A stretch of DNA of 64,000 bases, taken from Zea mays. Taxonomy: Eukaryota > Streptophyta > Magnoliopsida > Poales > Poaceae. Position numbers and translations under genes: made by a program. The stretch is from contig NC_050097.1 in NCBI RefSeq assembly GCF_902167145.1, positions 42,950,095-43,014,094 on the forward strand, given 5' to 3'. Under the pieces are notes generated by a model. That model saw nothing but the letters and a program-made list of their open reading frames with translations. It made no database searches and was not told where the DNA came from. This document shows, piece after piece, positions 9,614-21,293 of the stretch (position 1 is the stretch's first letter; every line of letters begins with the position of its first letter).

Positions 9614-12191
9614 GAACCCAATGTCATCCTTAATGCCAGGGCGTCTCCCATTATAGAGCATGCTACGAGCAAATTTAAATTTTTCATTTTCGAGCTCGTG
9701 CTCGGCAATTTTAGCATTTAATGTAGCTATGTGATCATTTTGTTTCTTAATCATGGAAAAGTGATCATCAATAGCTTCAACATTAACATCTCTACATCTA
9801 GTGCAAATGGAAACATGTTCAACAGTGGATGTAGAGGGTTTGCAAGCACTCAGTTTCTCAATCTTAGCATTTAAATTATCATTCTCAACTATAAGACTAG
9901 AAATTGTATCATTGCAAACATTCAATTCATCAATCTTAGCATTTAGACTAGTATTTTCATTTCTAAGACAGATAATTGAATCATTACAAATGCTAAGCTC
10001 TTTAGACACATTATTACATTTTTATACTTCTAGAGCATAAGCATTTTCAACTTAACAAATTTCTTGTTCTCTTTAATGAGGAAGTCCTCTTGGCTTTCCA
10101 TGAGTTCATCTTTCTCATTAATGGCTTCTATTAATTCATTTAATTTTTTCTTTTGTTCCATGTTAAGGTTGGCAAAAAGAGCAAGTAAATCTTCTTCATT
10201 ATCGCTAGAGCTACCCTCATCACTAGATGTTGTATATTTGGGGGTGGCTCTTGAGTGTACCTTCTTCCTCTTACCGTCCTTAGCCATGAGACATTTGTGG
10301 TCGACGTTGGGGAAGAGGAGGCCCTTGTTGACGGTGATGTTGGCGGCGTCCTCGTCGGAGGAGGAGTAGGTGGAGCTCTCGTTGGAGTCCCATTCCCGAC
10401 ATATGTGCTCTTAACCTTGTGGTCGTGGGTTCGAGCCCCACGGCGGGCGCCAATGTTGGAACTTGCTCTCCTGGGCAAGTTGATCCAACGGGGGAGTGGG
10501 AAGAGTGCAAGCAAGGTTTAACTCGAGATGGCAATTGCTCTGTTAATCTGGCCTCGAGATGGGAAGAGTGCAAGCAAGGTATTTATAGGTGCACGAGTGC
10601 CCAATGTCCCATTGTAAGGACGTTTATGCCCTCGGGCACCTGGACTATCCCCAGAATATTCCCATAAGGGAGGGTTACAGACCGTCACTACAGAAAAGCT
10701 ATTACAAATCGGGCCCGTAACACGCCTCTCCATGCGGGGCCTGTTACAGTGGGCCAAATCCCGCGTGGGCCTCCAGGTCGGGTGAGGACGTGGGATGGAG
10801 AGACTTCGTCATAGGTCTTCGCCTTGCAGTGAGGAGGACGAAGGGTGGGCCGCGCCGATCATCTTGCCTCCGTTGGTGCGGCGAGGTGACGAAGGCCTGG
10901 AGCGAAGGGTAGTGTCTTCGCCTTCGCCCCAACAGGCATCGTCGCCCTTCTTCTTGTAGTATCTCTTCTTCTCCTTCTTCTTCCCTTTCTTGTCATTGTC
11001 CCTGTCACTTTCACTAGAAATTGGACATTTTGCTATGAAATGGTTGGACTTACCACACTGGTAGCACACCTTCTTGGAGCAAGACTTGTAGTCCTTCACT
11101 CTCCTTTGCTTGAGGATTTGGTGGAAGCTCTTGATGATGAGCGCCATCTCCTCATTATCGAGCTAGGAGGCATCGATTGGGAGCCTACTTGGTGTAGACC
11201 CCTTCTTCTCTTCTTCCGTCACTTTGAATGTGACGGGTTGCACCTCGGGTGTAGAGGTGGTGCCTTGCTCCAAGTTGACAATGTGTTTGGAGTCTTTGAT
11301 CATTAGCTCAAAGCTCACAAACTTGCCAGTAACCTCCTTGGGAGACATTAGCTTGTATCTAGGATCTCCACGTATTAATTGAACTTGAGTGGGATTATGA
11401 AATATGAGAGATCTTAGAATAACCTTGACCATTTCATGGTCATCCCACTTGGTGCTCCCGAGGTTGCGCACTTGATTGACCATCGTCTTGAGCCAGTTGT
11501 ACATGGCTTGTGGCTCTTCCCCTTTGTTGAGGATGAATTGACCGAGTTCTCCCTTGATCATTTCGCGCTTGGTGATCTTGGTCACCTTGTCCCCTTCATG
11601 CGTGGTCTTGAGGATGTCCCAAATTTCTTTGGCGTTCTTCAACCCTTGTACCTTGTTATACTCCTCTCGACATAAGGAGGCGAGAAGTATAGACGTGGCT
11701 TGAGAGTTGAAGTGCCTAATTTGGGTGGCCTCGTCCGAGTCATAGTTCTCGTCCCCCACCTTTGGTACCTGTGCTCCAAACTCTACTATATCCCAAATAC
11801 TTTCGTGGAGTGAGGTTAGATGGTGCCTCATTTTATCACTCCACATACAATAATCTTCACCATCAAAATATGGTGGTTTGCCTAGGGGAACAAAAAATAA
11901 TGGAGCCCGCTTTGAAATACGAGGATAGCGTAGGGGCATCTTACTATACTTCTTGCGCTCATGGCGCTTAGAAGCGATGGACGACTCGAAGCTTGATGTG
12001 GAGGGTGACGAAGAGTCGGTCTCGTAGTAGACCACTTTCTTCATCTTCTTCTTGTCACCTCTCCGATGGGACTTGATGGAGGAAGAGGATTCCTCCTTAT
12101 ACTTGTTGCTGGACTCCCTTGAGAGAGTCCTCCCCGAGCCCGTGGGTTTGTCACTGGTCACGATCTCCCTCTTAGCGTGATCTCCAGACAT
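9614..12191 (-). pseudogene. gag: Element B gag, proximal part, multiply disrupted
   Basis: Minus-strand ATG at 12191 (MSGDHAKREIV). The DUF4219/UBN2 gag region lies at about 11170-11900. TAG at 11163-11165 interrupts the frame, and the same frame resumes with a CCHC knuckle (CYQCGKSNHFIAKC). After KKKGDDA the gene is broken by the LTR-tRNA chimera (10407-10934). Distal parts follow: a KKKVHSRATPKY-like Ser/Asp region at about 10290 and the coiled coil (LRNENTSLNAKIDELN) with a further frameshift near 10030. Element A then interrupts it at 9614. Layout matches gag of A and C. Confidence 0.88.
10407..10934 (-). mobile_element. Single LTR joined to the 3' part of tRNA-Lys, inserted in gag of B
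   Basis: On the minus strand a complete 481-bp LTR (10934 down to 10454; TGTTGGGG...TTCCAACA) has a TATA box on that strand at 10587-10580. One T follows, then a PBS (TGGCGCCCGCCGTGGGG). Instead of ending after about 18 nt, the match continues: 10407-10452 on the plus strand corresponds to tRNA-Lys(CUU) from the base before the anticodon loop to the terminal CCA, 46 nt with one visible difference. No internal element sequence, no second LTR and no 5-bp TSD are present (left flank tatgt, right flank ggcat). The element family was not assigned. The PBS is of the type used by Gypsy Tat elements. Confidence 0.8.
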
Positions 12192-12226
12192 CACTTCGAG
12201 TTGGTTAGACTCTTAATGCAGCACTG

Positions 12227-12238
12227 GCTCCGATACCA
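12227..12238 (-). other. Primer binding site of element B
   Basis: The minus strand reads TGGTATCGGAGC two bases from the LTR end. It is the initiator tRNA-Met type with one mismatch. Confidence 0.8.
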
Positions 12239-12240
12239 AT

Positions 12241-13434
12241 TGAAAGTCGCCTAGAGGGGGGTGAAAAGGTGAAACCTGAAATTTATAAACTTAAGCGCAC
12301 ACCAAAGCCAGGGGTTAGCGTTAGAATTAAATTCAAGTCTGAAGAGAGGGGAAAACAAATCAAACAAGAATAAAGGCGAGTGAACATGGTGATTTGTTTT
12401 ACCGAGGTTCAGTTCCAAAGAACCTAGTCCCCATTGAGGAGGTCACAAAGACCGGGTCTATTTCAACTCTTTCCCTCTCTCAAATGGTCACTTAGACCGA
12501 GTGAGCCTTCTTCTTAATCAATCGGGTCACTAAGACCTCGCAAGGACCACCACACACTTAGGTGTCTCTTGATTTGATTACAAGACACTTGAGAGCAAGA
12601 ATGAGAAAGAAGAAAGGCAATCCAAGAAACAAGAGCACAAAAGAACACGAACACACTCTCTCACAAATCAATAAATGTTTGAGTTGAATTCTAGGCTTGG
12701 AGAGGGTTTAATCTATGGAAATGTGTCTTAGAGTGAATGCACTAGCTCTTGTATTGAATGTGATCTCTGAAAAACTTGGATGCCAAAGGTTGTGGTAGTT
12801 GAGGGGTATTTATAGCCCTCAACCACTTTGGTAGCCGTTGAGGAGGCTGCAGGCGATGGGCGCACCGGACAGTCCGGTGCGCCACCGGACAGGCACTGCT
12901 CCTTGTTCGGTGCGCTGCCACGTCACCCAACCGTTAGGGTTTGGAGCTCGGTCGGCCGTTGGAGCTTTGTCTTCTTGCGGCACCGGACAGTCCAGTGCCA
13001 CACTGGACAGTCCGGTGCCCCTCTAACTTTACTGCTCTGACTTCTGTGCGGAACTGTTGCTCACTATAGCACTTTGCAGAGTCGACCATTGACGCTAGAT
13101 AGTCGTTGCCCGCTGACTCACCGGACAGTCCGGTGAATTATAGCGGAGGGTGCCCTTGATTTCCCAAGAGTGGCTAGTTCAGACTGTATGGTCTTGGTGC
13201 ACCGGACACTGTCCAGTGGTGCACCGGACAGTCCGGTGCGCTAAATTTCAGCACACTCAAGGTATTGCTCTGGTTCTTGGTTGAGTCCCTAACTTGATTC
13301 TTTTATTTGTTTGTGTTGAACCTTATGCACCTGTAAAGCATGTATTCTAGACAAACTAGTTAGTCCATAGGTTTGCATTGGTTATTAACCACCAAAATTA
13401 ATTATAGGAAATGGTTAGCCCAATTTCCCTTTCA
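12241..13434 (-). repeat. Element B 5' LTR
   Basis: This 1194-bp LTR is in minus orientation with TG...CA ends. It carries CACCGGACAGTCCGGTG-type palindromes (about 12850-13240). A TATA box (minus strand, about 12807-12815) sits between near-perfect inverted arms 12795-12805 and 12816-12826. It is related to C's LTR more than to A's. The 3' partner is outside the window. Confidence 0.88.
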
Positions 13435-14256
13435 TTCATGAAAATGATGAGGACAATAACGATGAAAATTCTCTTTGGAGGGTTGTTGATGAAGCTGTTG
13501 GTGCAACTGAGCATCTAAGGGGTAGAAATCTCCCTAGAGCTGATGTCGGGGCTGTTAACAGAACATACACTAGAACAAGGAAGTGTATTTCTCGTCCTCT
13601 AAAGTTTGGTGAATCTGATTCTAAAGAAGAAATGCAAGAACAAGGAGAAGAACTTGTTGTTGCATCCACTAAAGATCCAATTGAAGATGGTCTCTTTGAA
13701 CTAGCTGATGAAATGCTTGATTAGCAGTTTAATCTAGTGTCCTGCACTCCTACTATCTTGCATTTGTTTGTTTTAATCTAGTGTCCTACTGTCCTACACA
13801 AAAATCTAGCAGTCCATCATATTTTAATCTTATCAATTGATCTGCATTTAATCCTGCAATCTTGTTGTCCTATTGTCCTGTTGTCCTACTAATATTTATA
13901 GCTTTATGTATATATACATATGCTCTTGGCCTCCTATTTTAGGCATACCAGAAGTGTAATCCTGGAGTTGAAATCAATGTGGCAGTGTGTTGTTGTATAC
14001 TCCAATCCAAGGTAAGTGTCTAAGTGATCTTTACCTTTTAGTGAAAACATGATCATTCTACAGTTTCATTGCAATATTGTCAATAGATTTGCAATCTAGT
14101 ATACTGTTATATACATATATATGGTCCTGTTATAGATGGACGACTATAGGACGACTAGGGAGTCGACTAGGATCGAGCTAATCGACGACTAATCGCGATT
14201 AGTCACCTTATTGGTGCTTAGGCGACTAGAGTCGACTAGCCGACTTTAAAACCTTG
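13435..14256 (+). mobile_element. hAT DNA transposon, right-hand fragment
   Basis: The right end reads CCGACTTTAAAACCTTG (14240-14256), the reverse of a hAT-type terminus starting CAAGGTTTTAAAGTCGG, preceded by short CGACTAG/CTAGTCG subterminal repeats (about 14130-14240). The next eight bases (caccctgc, 14257-14264) are the expected target copy inside element C. The left portion was cut off by element B and should lie left of the window. Between the coding end and the terminus is AT-rich sequence with repeated TAATCTAGTGTCCT motifs. Confidence 0.65.
13437..13724 (+). pseudogene. C-terminal end of probable hAT transposase
   Basis: An open frame of 95 codons ends at TAG 13722-13724 and includes SLWRVVDEAVGA and GRNLPRADVG, then an acidic tail. 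It has no start because element B truncates it at 13435. Assignment to a hAT transposase rests mainly on the hAT terminus 530 bp downstream; the hAT dimerisation core is not in this fragment. It could be another protein carried by the transposon. Confidence 0.45.
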
Positions 14257-17068
14257 CACCCTGCATAATCGGCATCGGAATATCCTATTAAATCAAAGGT
14301 AGATCCCTTGGGGTACCAAAGCCCAAACCTAGGAGTGTAAACTAAATATCGCATGGTTCTTTTCACGGCCCTAAGGTGAACTTCCTTAGGATTTGCCTAG
14401 AACCTTGCACACATGCATACAGAAAGCATAATATCCAGTCAAGATGCACATAAGTAGAGTAAGGAACCTATCATCGACTGGTGTACCTTTTGATCCACGG
14501 ACTTACCTCCCATGTCGAGGTCGAGATGCCCATTTGTCCCCATAGGTGTCTTGATGGGTTTGCCATTCTTCATCCCAAACTTCTTAAGTATGTCTTGAAT
14601 GTATTTAGTTTGGCTGATGAAGGTGCCCTCTTGGAGTTGCTTGATTTGAAATCCAAGAAAATAATTCAACTCCCCCATATAGACATCTCGAATTTCTGTA
14701 TCATAATCCTACTAAACTCTTCACAAGATGACTTGTTAGTAGACCCAAATATAATATCATCAACATAAATTTGGCATATAAACAAGTATTTTTCAATAGT
14801 TTTAGTGAAGAGATTAGGATTGGCTTTACCGACTTTGAAGCCATTAGTGATAACAAAATCTCGTAGGCATTCATACCATGCTCTTGGGGCTTGTTTGAGC
14901 CCATAAAGCGCCTTTGAGAGCTTATAAACATGGTTAGGGTACTCACTATCTTCAAAGCCGGGAGGTTGCTCAACATCGACCTCTTCCTTGATAGGTCCAT
15001 TGAGGAAGGCACTCTTCACGTCCATTTGATAAAGCTTGAAGCCATGGTAAGTAGCATAGGTAAGTAATATACGAATTGACTCAAGCCTAGCTATGGGTGC
15101 ATAGGTTTCATCGAAATCCAAACCTTCGACTTGTGACTATCCCTTTGCCACAAGTCGGGCTTTGTTGCTTATCACCGCACCATGCTCATCTTGCTTGTTG
15201 TAGAATACCCACTTGGTTCCTATAGCATTTTGATTAGGACGTGAAACTAAATGTCATACCTCATTCCTTGTGAAGTTGTTGAGCTCCTCTTGCATAGCCA
15301 CCACCCAATCTGGATCTCTTAATGCATCCTCTATGTTGTATGGCTCAATAGAAGACACAAAAGAGTAATGTTCACAGAAATGAGCAACTCGAGATCTAGT
15401 GGTTACCCCCTTATGAATGTCACCAAGAATGGAGTTGACAGGGTGATCCCTTTGAATTGCTTGGTGGACTCTTGGGTGTGGTGGTCTTTGATCCCTAATT
15501 TCTTGATCATCTTCCTTATCTTTATTATCGTCATTTCCCCTTGATCAATGTCCTCATCTTGAGGTAGCTCATCCTCTTGATCTTCATATTCATCATCTTG
15601 AGCCTGATCCTCATCTTGAGTTGGTGGAGATGCTTGCATGGAAGATGATGGTTGATCTTGTGCTTGTGGAGGCTCTTTGGATTCTTTTGGACACACGTCA
15701 CCAATGGACATGTTCCTTAGCGCGATGCACGGAGCCTCTTCATCATCTAGTTCATCAAGATCAACTTGCTCCACTTGGGAGCCATTAGTCTCATCAAACA
15801 CAATGTCACAAGAAACTTCAACTAATCTAGTGGATTTGTTGAAGGCTCTATATGCCCTTCTGTTTGAGTCATAACCTAATAAAAAGCCTTCTACTGCTTT
15901 AGGAGCAAATTTAGAACTTCTACCTCTTTTAATAAGAATAAAACATTTGCTCCCAAAGACTCTAAAATATGAAACATTGGGCTTTTTACCAGTGAGGAGT
16001 TCATATGATGTCTTCTTGAGGATTCAATGAAGGTATAATCGGTTGATGGAGTAGCAGGCGGTGTTAATCGCCTTCGCCCAAAACCGGTCCGGAGTCTTGT
16101 ATTCATCAAGCATAGTTCTTGCCATGTCCAATAGAGTTCTATTCTTCCTCTCCACTACACCATTTTGTTGAGGTGTGTAGGGAGAAGAGAGCTCATGCTT
16201 GATACCCTCCCCCTCAAGAAATCCTTCAATTTGAGAATTCTTGAAGTCCGTCTCATTGTCGATTCTAATATTTTTTATTCTCAATCCGAACTCGTTTTGA
16301 GCCCATCTTAAGAATCTCTTTAAGGTCTCTTGGGTTTGAGATTTTCCTGCAAAAAGAATACCCAAGTGAAGTGAGAATAATCATCCACAATAACTAGACA
16401 GTACTTACTCCCCCCGATGCTTATGTAAGCGATGAGGCCGAAAAGATCCATGTGAAGTAGTTCGAGCGGCCTGTCAGTCATCATTATGTTCTTGTGTGGA
16501 TGATGGACACCAACTTGCTTCCCTGCTTGGCATGCGCTACAAATCTTGTCTTTCTCAAAATGAACATTTGGTAGTCCTAAAATGTGCTCTCCCTTTAGAA
16601 GCTTATGAAGATTCTTCATTCCAACATGGGCAAGTCGGTGATGCCAGAGCCAACCCATGTTAGTCTTAGCAATTAAGCAAGTGTCTAGTTCAGCTTGGTT
16701 ATCTTTAAAATCAACTAAGTATAGCTAACCATCTAGCACTCCCTTAAATGTTATTGAATCATCACTTCTTCTATAGACAGTAACACATATATCAGTAAAT
16801 AGACAGTTGTAGCCCATTTTGCATAACTGATAAACAGAAGCAAATTATAATCTAAAGAATCTATGAGAAAAACATTGGAAATAGAATGGTCAGGAGATAT
16901 AGCTATTTTACCCAAACCTTTGACCAAACCTTGATTTCTATCCCTGAATGTGGTAGCTCTTTGGGGATCTTCATTTTTTCTCATATGAGGAGAACATCCT
17001 TTTCTCCCTGCCATGTGGTTTGTGCACCCGCTATTGATTATCCAACTTGAACCACCGGATGCATAAAC
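14257..17068 (-). pseudogene. pol: Element C pol, degraded and truncated
   Basis: On the minus strand the protease motif reads IINSGCTNHM near 17025, so the catalytic Asp is Asn. Integrase follows (HHRLAHVGMK, CSACQAGK, HMDLFG, then VVERKNRT), with several frameshifts between 17014 and 15900. RT is seen at 15121-14666 with YVDDIIFGS and KQAPRAWYEC, and continues at 14678-14439. The sequence ends within the RNase H region (YSDADYAG) at the hAT junction. Multiple stops and shifts make it non-functional. Confidence 0.88.
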
Positions 17069-17081
17069 CTACGAAACAAGT

Positions 17082-19511
17082 TTAGTCCTTGTTCTTAGGT
17101 ACCCAAACGGTCTTGGGTCCTTTTACATTAGAAACAAGCACCTTGGGTACCCAAACATAAGCCTTTGGACTCTTGTGTTTGCCCCCAACATATTTGGCAA
17201 CTACTTTGTCTGATTTATTAGTAAGCACATAGGAAGCATCAAAAGTCTTAAATGAAATATTATGCTCATTTGATGCATTAGGAATTTTCTTTTTAGGCAT
17301 TTTAACATAAGTGGAATGTCTAGAACTAGAAGCCTCATTTTTATACATAAAAGCATGGTGTGAAATATTATGAGGTTTTCTAGCATGAATTTTCCTAATC
17401 TTATGCTCAGGATAGTTTGCAGGATATAAAGTGTAACCCTCACTATCCTAAACCATAGGAGCTTTGCCCTTTACAAAATTAGACAATTTCTTAGGGGCAT
17501 TAAGTTTGGTGTTGTTTTGGTTCCCCTGTTGGAAACCAATTCCAACCTTAATGCCAGGGCGTCTCCCATTATAGAGCATGCTTCTAGCAAATTTAAACTT
17601 TTCATTTTTAAGTTCATGCTCGACAATTTTAGCATTTAATGAAGCTATGTGATCATTTTGTTGTTTAATCATAGCAATGTGATGATCAATAGCTTCAATA
17701 TTAATATCTCTACATCTAGTACAAATAGTAACATTCTCAACGGAAGATGTAGAGGTTTTGTAAATATTCAATTCATCAATCTTAGCATTTAAACTAGCAT
17801 TTTCATCTATAAGACATGAAATTGAATCATTGCACATGCTAAGGTCCTTAGACAAATTTTCGCATTTTTCAACTTCTAGAGCATAAGCATTTTTGAACTT
17901 AACAAATTTTTAATTTTCTTTAACGAGCAAGTCCTCTTGACATTCCAAGAGATCATCCTTCTCGTTAATGGTTTCAATTAATTCATTCAATTTTTTCTTT
18001 TGGTCCATGCTAAGGTTGGCAAAGAGAGAAATTAAATCATCTTCATTATCGCTAGAGCTACCCTCATCACTAGATGTAGTATATTTGGGTGTGGCTCTAG
18101 AGTGTACCTTCTTCTTTTTGTCGTCCTTAGCCATGAGACACTTGTGGCCGACGTTGGGGAAGAGAAGTCCCTTGTTGACGGCGATATTGGCGGCGTCCTC
18201 ATCGGAGGAGGAGTCAGTGAAGCTCTTGTCGGAGTCCCACTCTCGCCCCATGTGCGCCTCGTCGCCCTTCTTCTTGTAGTATCTCTTCTTCTCCTTCTTT
18301 CCCTTCTTGTCTTCGTCCCTGTCACTTTCACTAGAATATGGACATTTAGCGATAAAGTGATCGGACTTACCACACCGGTAGCACACTCTTTTGGACCAGG
18401 GCTTGTAGTCCTTCCCCCTCCTTTGCTTGAGGATTTGGCGAAAGCTCTTGATGATAAGCGTCATCTCCTCGTTGTTGAGCTTGGAGGCGTCGATTGGAAG
18501 CCTACTTGGTGTAGACTCCTCCTTCTTTTCTTCTGTTGCCTTAAATGCAATGGGTTGCACCTCGGGTGTAGAGGTGGTGCCTTGCTCCAAGTTGACAATG
18601 TGTTTGGAGTCTTTGATCATAAGTTCAAAGCTCACAAACTTGCTAATTACCTCTTCGGGAGACATCTGTTTATATCTAGGGCCTCCACGTATTAGTTGCA
18701 CTTGAGTGGGATTACGAAAAACAAGTGATCTAAGAATACCCTTGTCCATCTCATGGTCATCCCACTTGGTGCTCCCGAGGTTGTGCACTTGGTTCACCAT
18801 TGCCTTGAGCTGATTGTACGTGGCTTGCGGCTCTTCCCCTTTGTTGAGGACGAATCGAGCGAACTCGCCCTCGATCGTCTCGCGCTTTGTGATTTTGGTC
18901 ACCTCGTTCCCTTCGTACGCTGTTTTGAGGACGTCTCAAATTTCTTTGGCATTCTTCAACCCTTGCACCTTATTATACTCCTCTCGACACAAGGAGGCGA
19001 GGAGTATAGAAGTTGCTTGGGAGTTGAAGTGTCTAATTTGGGCAGCCTCGTCCGAGTCGTAATCCTCGTCCCCCACCTTTGGTGCCTGTGCTCCAAATTC
19101 AACAATATCCCAAATACTTTCGTGGAGTGAGGTTAGATGGTGCCTCATTTTATCACTCCACATGCAATAGTCTTCATCAAAATATGGTGGTTTGCCTAAG
19201 GGTATGGAAAGTAATGGAGCATGCTTTGAAATATGAGGATAGCATAGGGGCATCTTACTATACTTCTTGCGCTCATGGCACTTAGAAGTAGTGGACGACT
19301 CGGTGTCGGACATGGAGGGTGATGAAGAGTCGGTCTCGTAGTAGACCACCTTCTTCATTTTCTTCTTCTTCTTGTCACCCCTCCGATGTGATTTGATGGA
19401 GGAAGAGGATTCCTCCTTGTACTTGTTGCCGGACTCTCTTGAGAGAGTCTTCCCCGAGCCCACGGGCTTTTCGCCGGTCACGATCTACCTCTTGGCATGA
19501 TCTCTAGACAT
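17082..19511 (-). pseudogene. gag: Element C gag with in-frame stops
   Basis: ATG at 19511 (MSRDHAKR). Frame is kept through most of the gene but stops occur at codon 9, at the end of GLKNAKEI (18936, where A has Trp), at 17910 and before 17448. Domains seen are DUF4219/UBN2, a CCHC knuckle (CYRCGKSDHFIAKC), a Ser/Asp-rich segment and a coiled coil (LIDENASLNAKIDELN). It ends with VWVPKNKD and TAA at 17084-17082. Several stops fit single C-to-T changes, as expected for methylated silent DNA. Confidence 0.88.
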
Positions 19512-19546
19512 CACTTCGAGTTGGTTAGGCTCTTAATGAAGCACTA

Positions 19547-19558
19547 GCTCTGATACTA
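19547..19558 (-). other. Primer binding site of element C
   Basis: The minus strand reads TAGTATCAGAGC, the initiator tRNA-Met PBS with one change, two bases from the LTR. Confidence 0.75.
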
Positions 19559-19560
19559 AT

Positions 19561-20213
19561 TGAAAGTAGCCTAGAGAGGGATGAATAGGCGAAACCTAAA
19601 ATTTGTAGACTTAAACACACTAAGGCCGGGGTTAGCGTTAGAATTAAATTCAAGTCTGAAAGATTGTTTCTCTTGCTAAGAGTTGCTCAATGGATGCGGA
19701 TGGCATATGGGAGCAAACTCAAATTAATACTAGCAAGGAAACGTTAGAGGGAGGAAAGAGGGCAAAACAAATCAAGCGAGAATCAAGGCGAGAAGACACG
19801 ATGATTTGTTTTACCGAGGTTTGGTTCCAAAGAACCTAATCCCTGTTGAGGAGGCCACAAAGGCCGAGTCTATTTCAACCCTTTCCCTCTCTCTCAAACG
19901 GTCACTTAGACCGAGTGAGCCTTCTCCTTAATCACATGGGTCACTAAGACCCCACAAGCACCACCACACACTTGGTGTCTCTTGCTTAGCTTTACAAGCA
20001 CTTAGAAAAAGAGTGAGGAAGGAAGAAGGGCAATCCAAGCAACAAGAAAGAACACAGAACACCCTCTCTCAAGTCCCTAATGGAATTGAGTTGATTTGGA
20101 GGCTTGGAGAGGATTTGATCTATTGAATGTGTTTTGGAGTGAAGTCTTTTGCTCTTGAAATGAATGGGATGTTCATAATACTTGGATGCCAATGAATGAG
20201 GTGGTTGGGGGTA
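19561..20213 (-). repeat. Element C 5' LTR, R/U5 side
   Basis: It starts TGAAAGTAGCC next to the PBS and matches B's LTR from 12241 onward. It ends at the D insertion within GTGGTTGGGGGTA; the last five bases gggta (20209-20213) are repeated at 54242-54246. Confidence 0.88.
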
Positions 20214-20833
20214 TGTCGGTGTTTTGGGTCCGACTGCACACCCGGGGTTGCCCCTCAAGGTGTTTTTAGGAGTAGGACGGTGTCGACGACTGTAGCAAAA
20301 TGGTTCGTGCCAGATGCACAAGGGACAATGGACAATGTTTACAGGTTCGGGCCGCTTTGAGATGCGTAACACCCTACGTCCTGGTGAGTATGCTTGGTGA
20401 ATGAGGTTACAGGAGAGTTCTCTAAATTGAGAATGCAGAGAGTTCGAGTGAGTGGCTAAGTAATAGGGTCGATCGATCTGAAGGGGTGCCCCCTAGGCCT
20501 TATATACTCGACCGTGGGGCAATACACGTGGATTTGATAACAACATGTAGCTAAAAGATAGTGAACTGTTTGAGTTTATCTCTCTGTCGACTTATCCTCG
20601 CATGGCTCCGTTGCATGGGGGCTCCAGCGCGGGAAGGTCGGATCTCTGTTGTGGCCGCTTGCTCGACGTCGTGAGCCGTCCGGGTTTGCACCAATCCGGC
20701 CCTATGTCGATCTGTTTCGCTGGTTGTCTCTCCCAGGCCCACGAAAGAATGACCTTACGATTTATTGGGCCCTTGGGCCTTTCGTGAGGTCTTTTACTCT
20801 TTTAGTGGACCCGGGGGATATCTATCCCCCACA
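20214..20833 (-). repeat. Element D 3' LTR
   Basis: This 620-bp copy is in minus orientation. Its TATA-like TATATAAGG lies on the minus strand at 20506-20498. It directly adjoins the polypurine tract (TCGGGGGCT on the minus strand, 20842-20834). Confidence 0.92.
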
Positions 20834-21293
20834 AGCCCCCGATCTTTGGGTTTATTTAGAGGTAATCAGCCCAAAGATCTCAGGTCCAGCTTGCAGGCGA
20901 TTTGAAGAAAGCGACTTCTTACTGTCTCCTCCCGCTTTGATCACTCGTAAACCGAAGCTTTGTTTCGGGTTTGTGCCTTAGAGGTTGGCATTTTGTTTTG
21001 TGGAATCCTGAACTTTATTGGGTGCACCGGAGGTGCACCCAATGGGTGTAGCCCCCGAGCTTCGAGTAGATTTTAGAAGATAATCTACTCGAAGGTCTTC
21101 ACCAGGAATTATTTCCGTCTTTACTCCTGTGTTTTGGTCGAAGGCCAGCTTTGTCTTTAACCTTGTCCCATGCCTTAGAAGTCGGCACTATCTTGATTTG
21201 GAATGATGATCCATGGGGTGCACCGAAGGTGCACCCAATGGGTGTAGCCCCCGACCTTCGAGTGGATTTTTGAGGACAATCCATTCGAAGGTC
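20834..21293 (-). other. D 3' end: three hairpin plus polypurine modules
   Basis: The motif AGCCCCCGA (TCGGGGGCT on the element's sense strand) occurs at 20834-20842, 21050-21058 and 21246-21254. Each is followed on the plus strand by a stem-loop: GATCTTTGGG/CCCAAAGATC (20841-20850, 20870-20879), TTCGAGTAGATT/AATCTACTCGAA (21061-21072, 21082-21093), and TTCGAGTGGATT/AATCCATTCGAA (21257-21268, 21278-21289). The copy next to the LTR is the probable PPT. Two further stems with arms GGGTGCACC/GGTGCACCC precede the second and third copies. No coding potential is seen from 20834 to 22024. Confidence 0.7.

Larger units (their letters stand above)
1..13434 (-). mobile_element. Element B: Sirevirus-type Copia retrotransposon, left part outside window
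   Basis: This minus-strand Copia element enters from the left edge and ends at its 5' LTR (12241-13434). Its gag matches the gag of elements A and C in order and wording. It is broken by element A (265-9613, TSD gaacc) and by an LTR-tRNA chimera (10407-10934). Pol and the 3' LTR should lie left of the window. The right LTR boundary follows TG...CA ends, and the next five bases (ttcat, 13435-13439) are the predicted target duplication. The flanking DNA at 13435 is the C-terminal part of a hAT element, so B is younger than the hAT. Confidence 0.85.

Noticed and set aside
10407..10452. tRNA-Lys gene
   Set aside because: Only the 3' part from the anticodon loop to CCA is present and it is attached to an LTR. 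The 5' half and any tRNA promoter A box are missing, and genomic tRNA genes do not encode CCA in plants.
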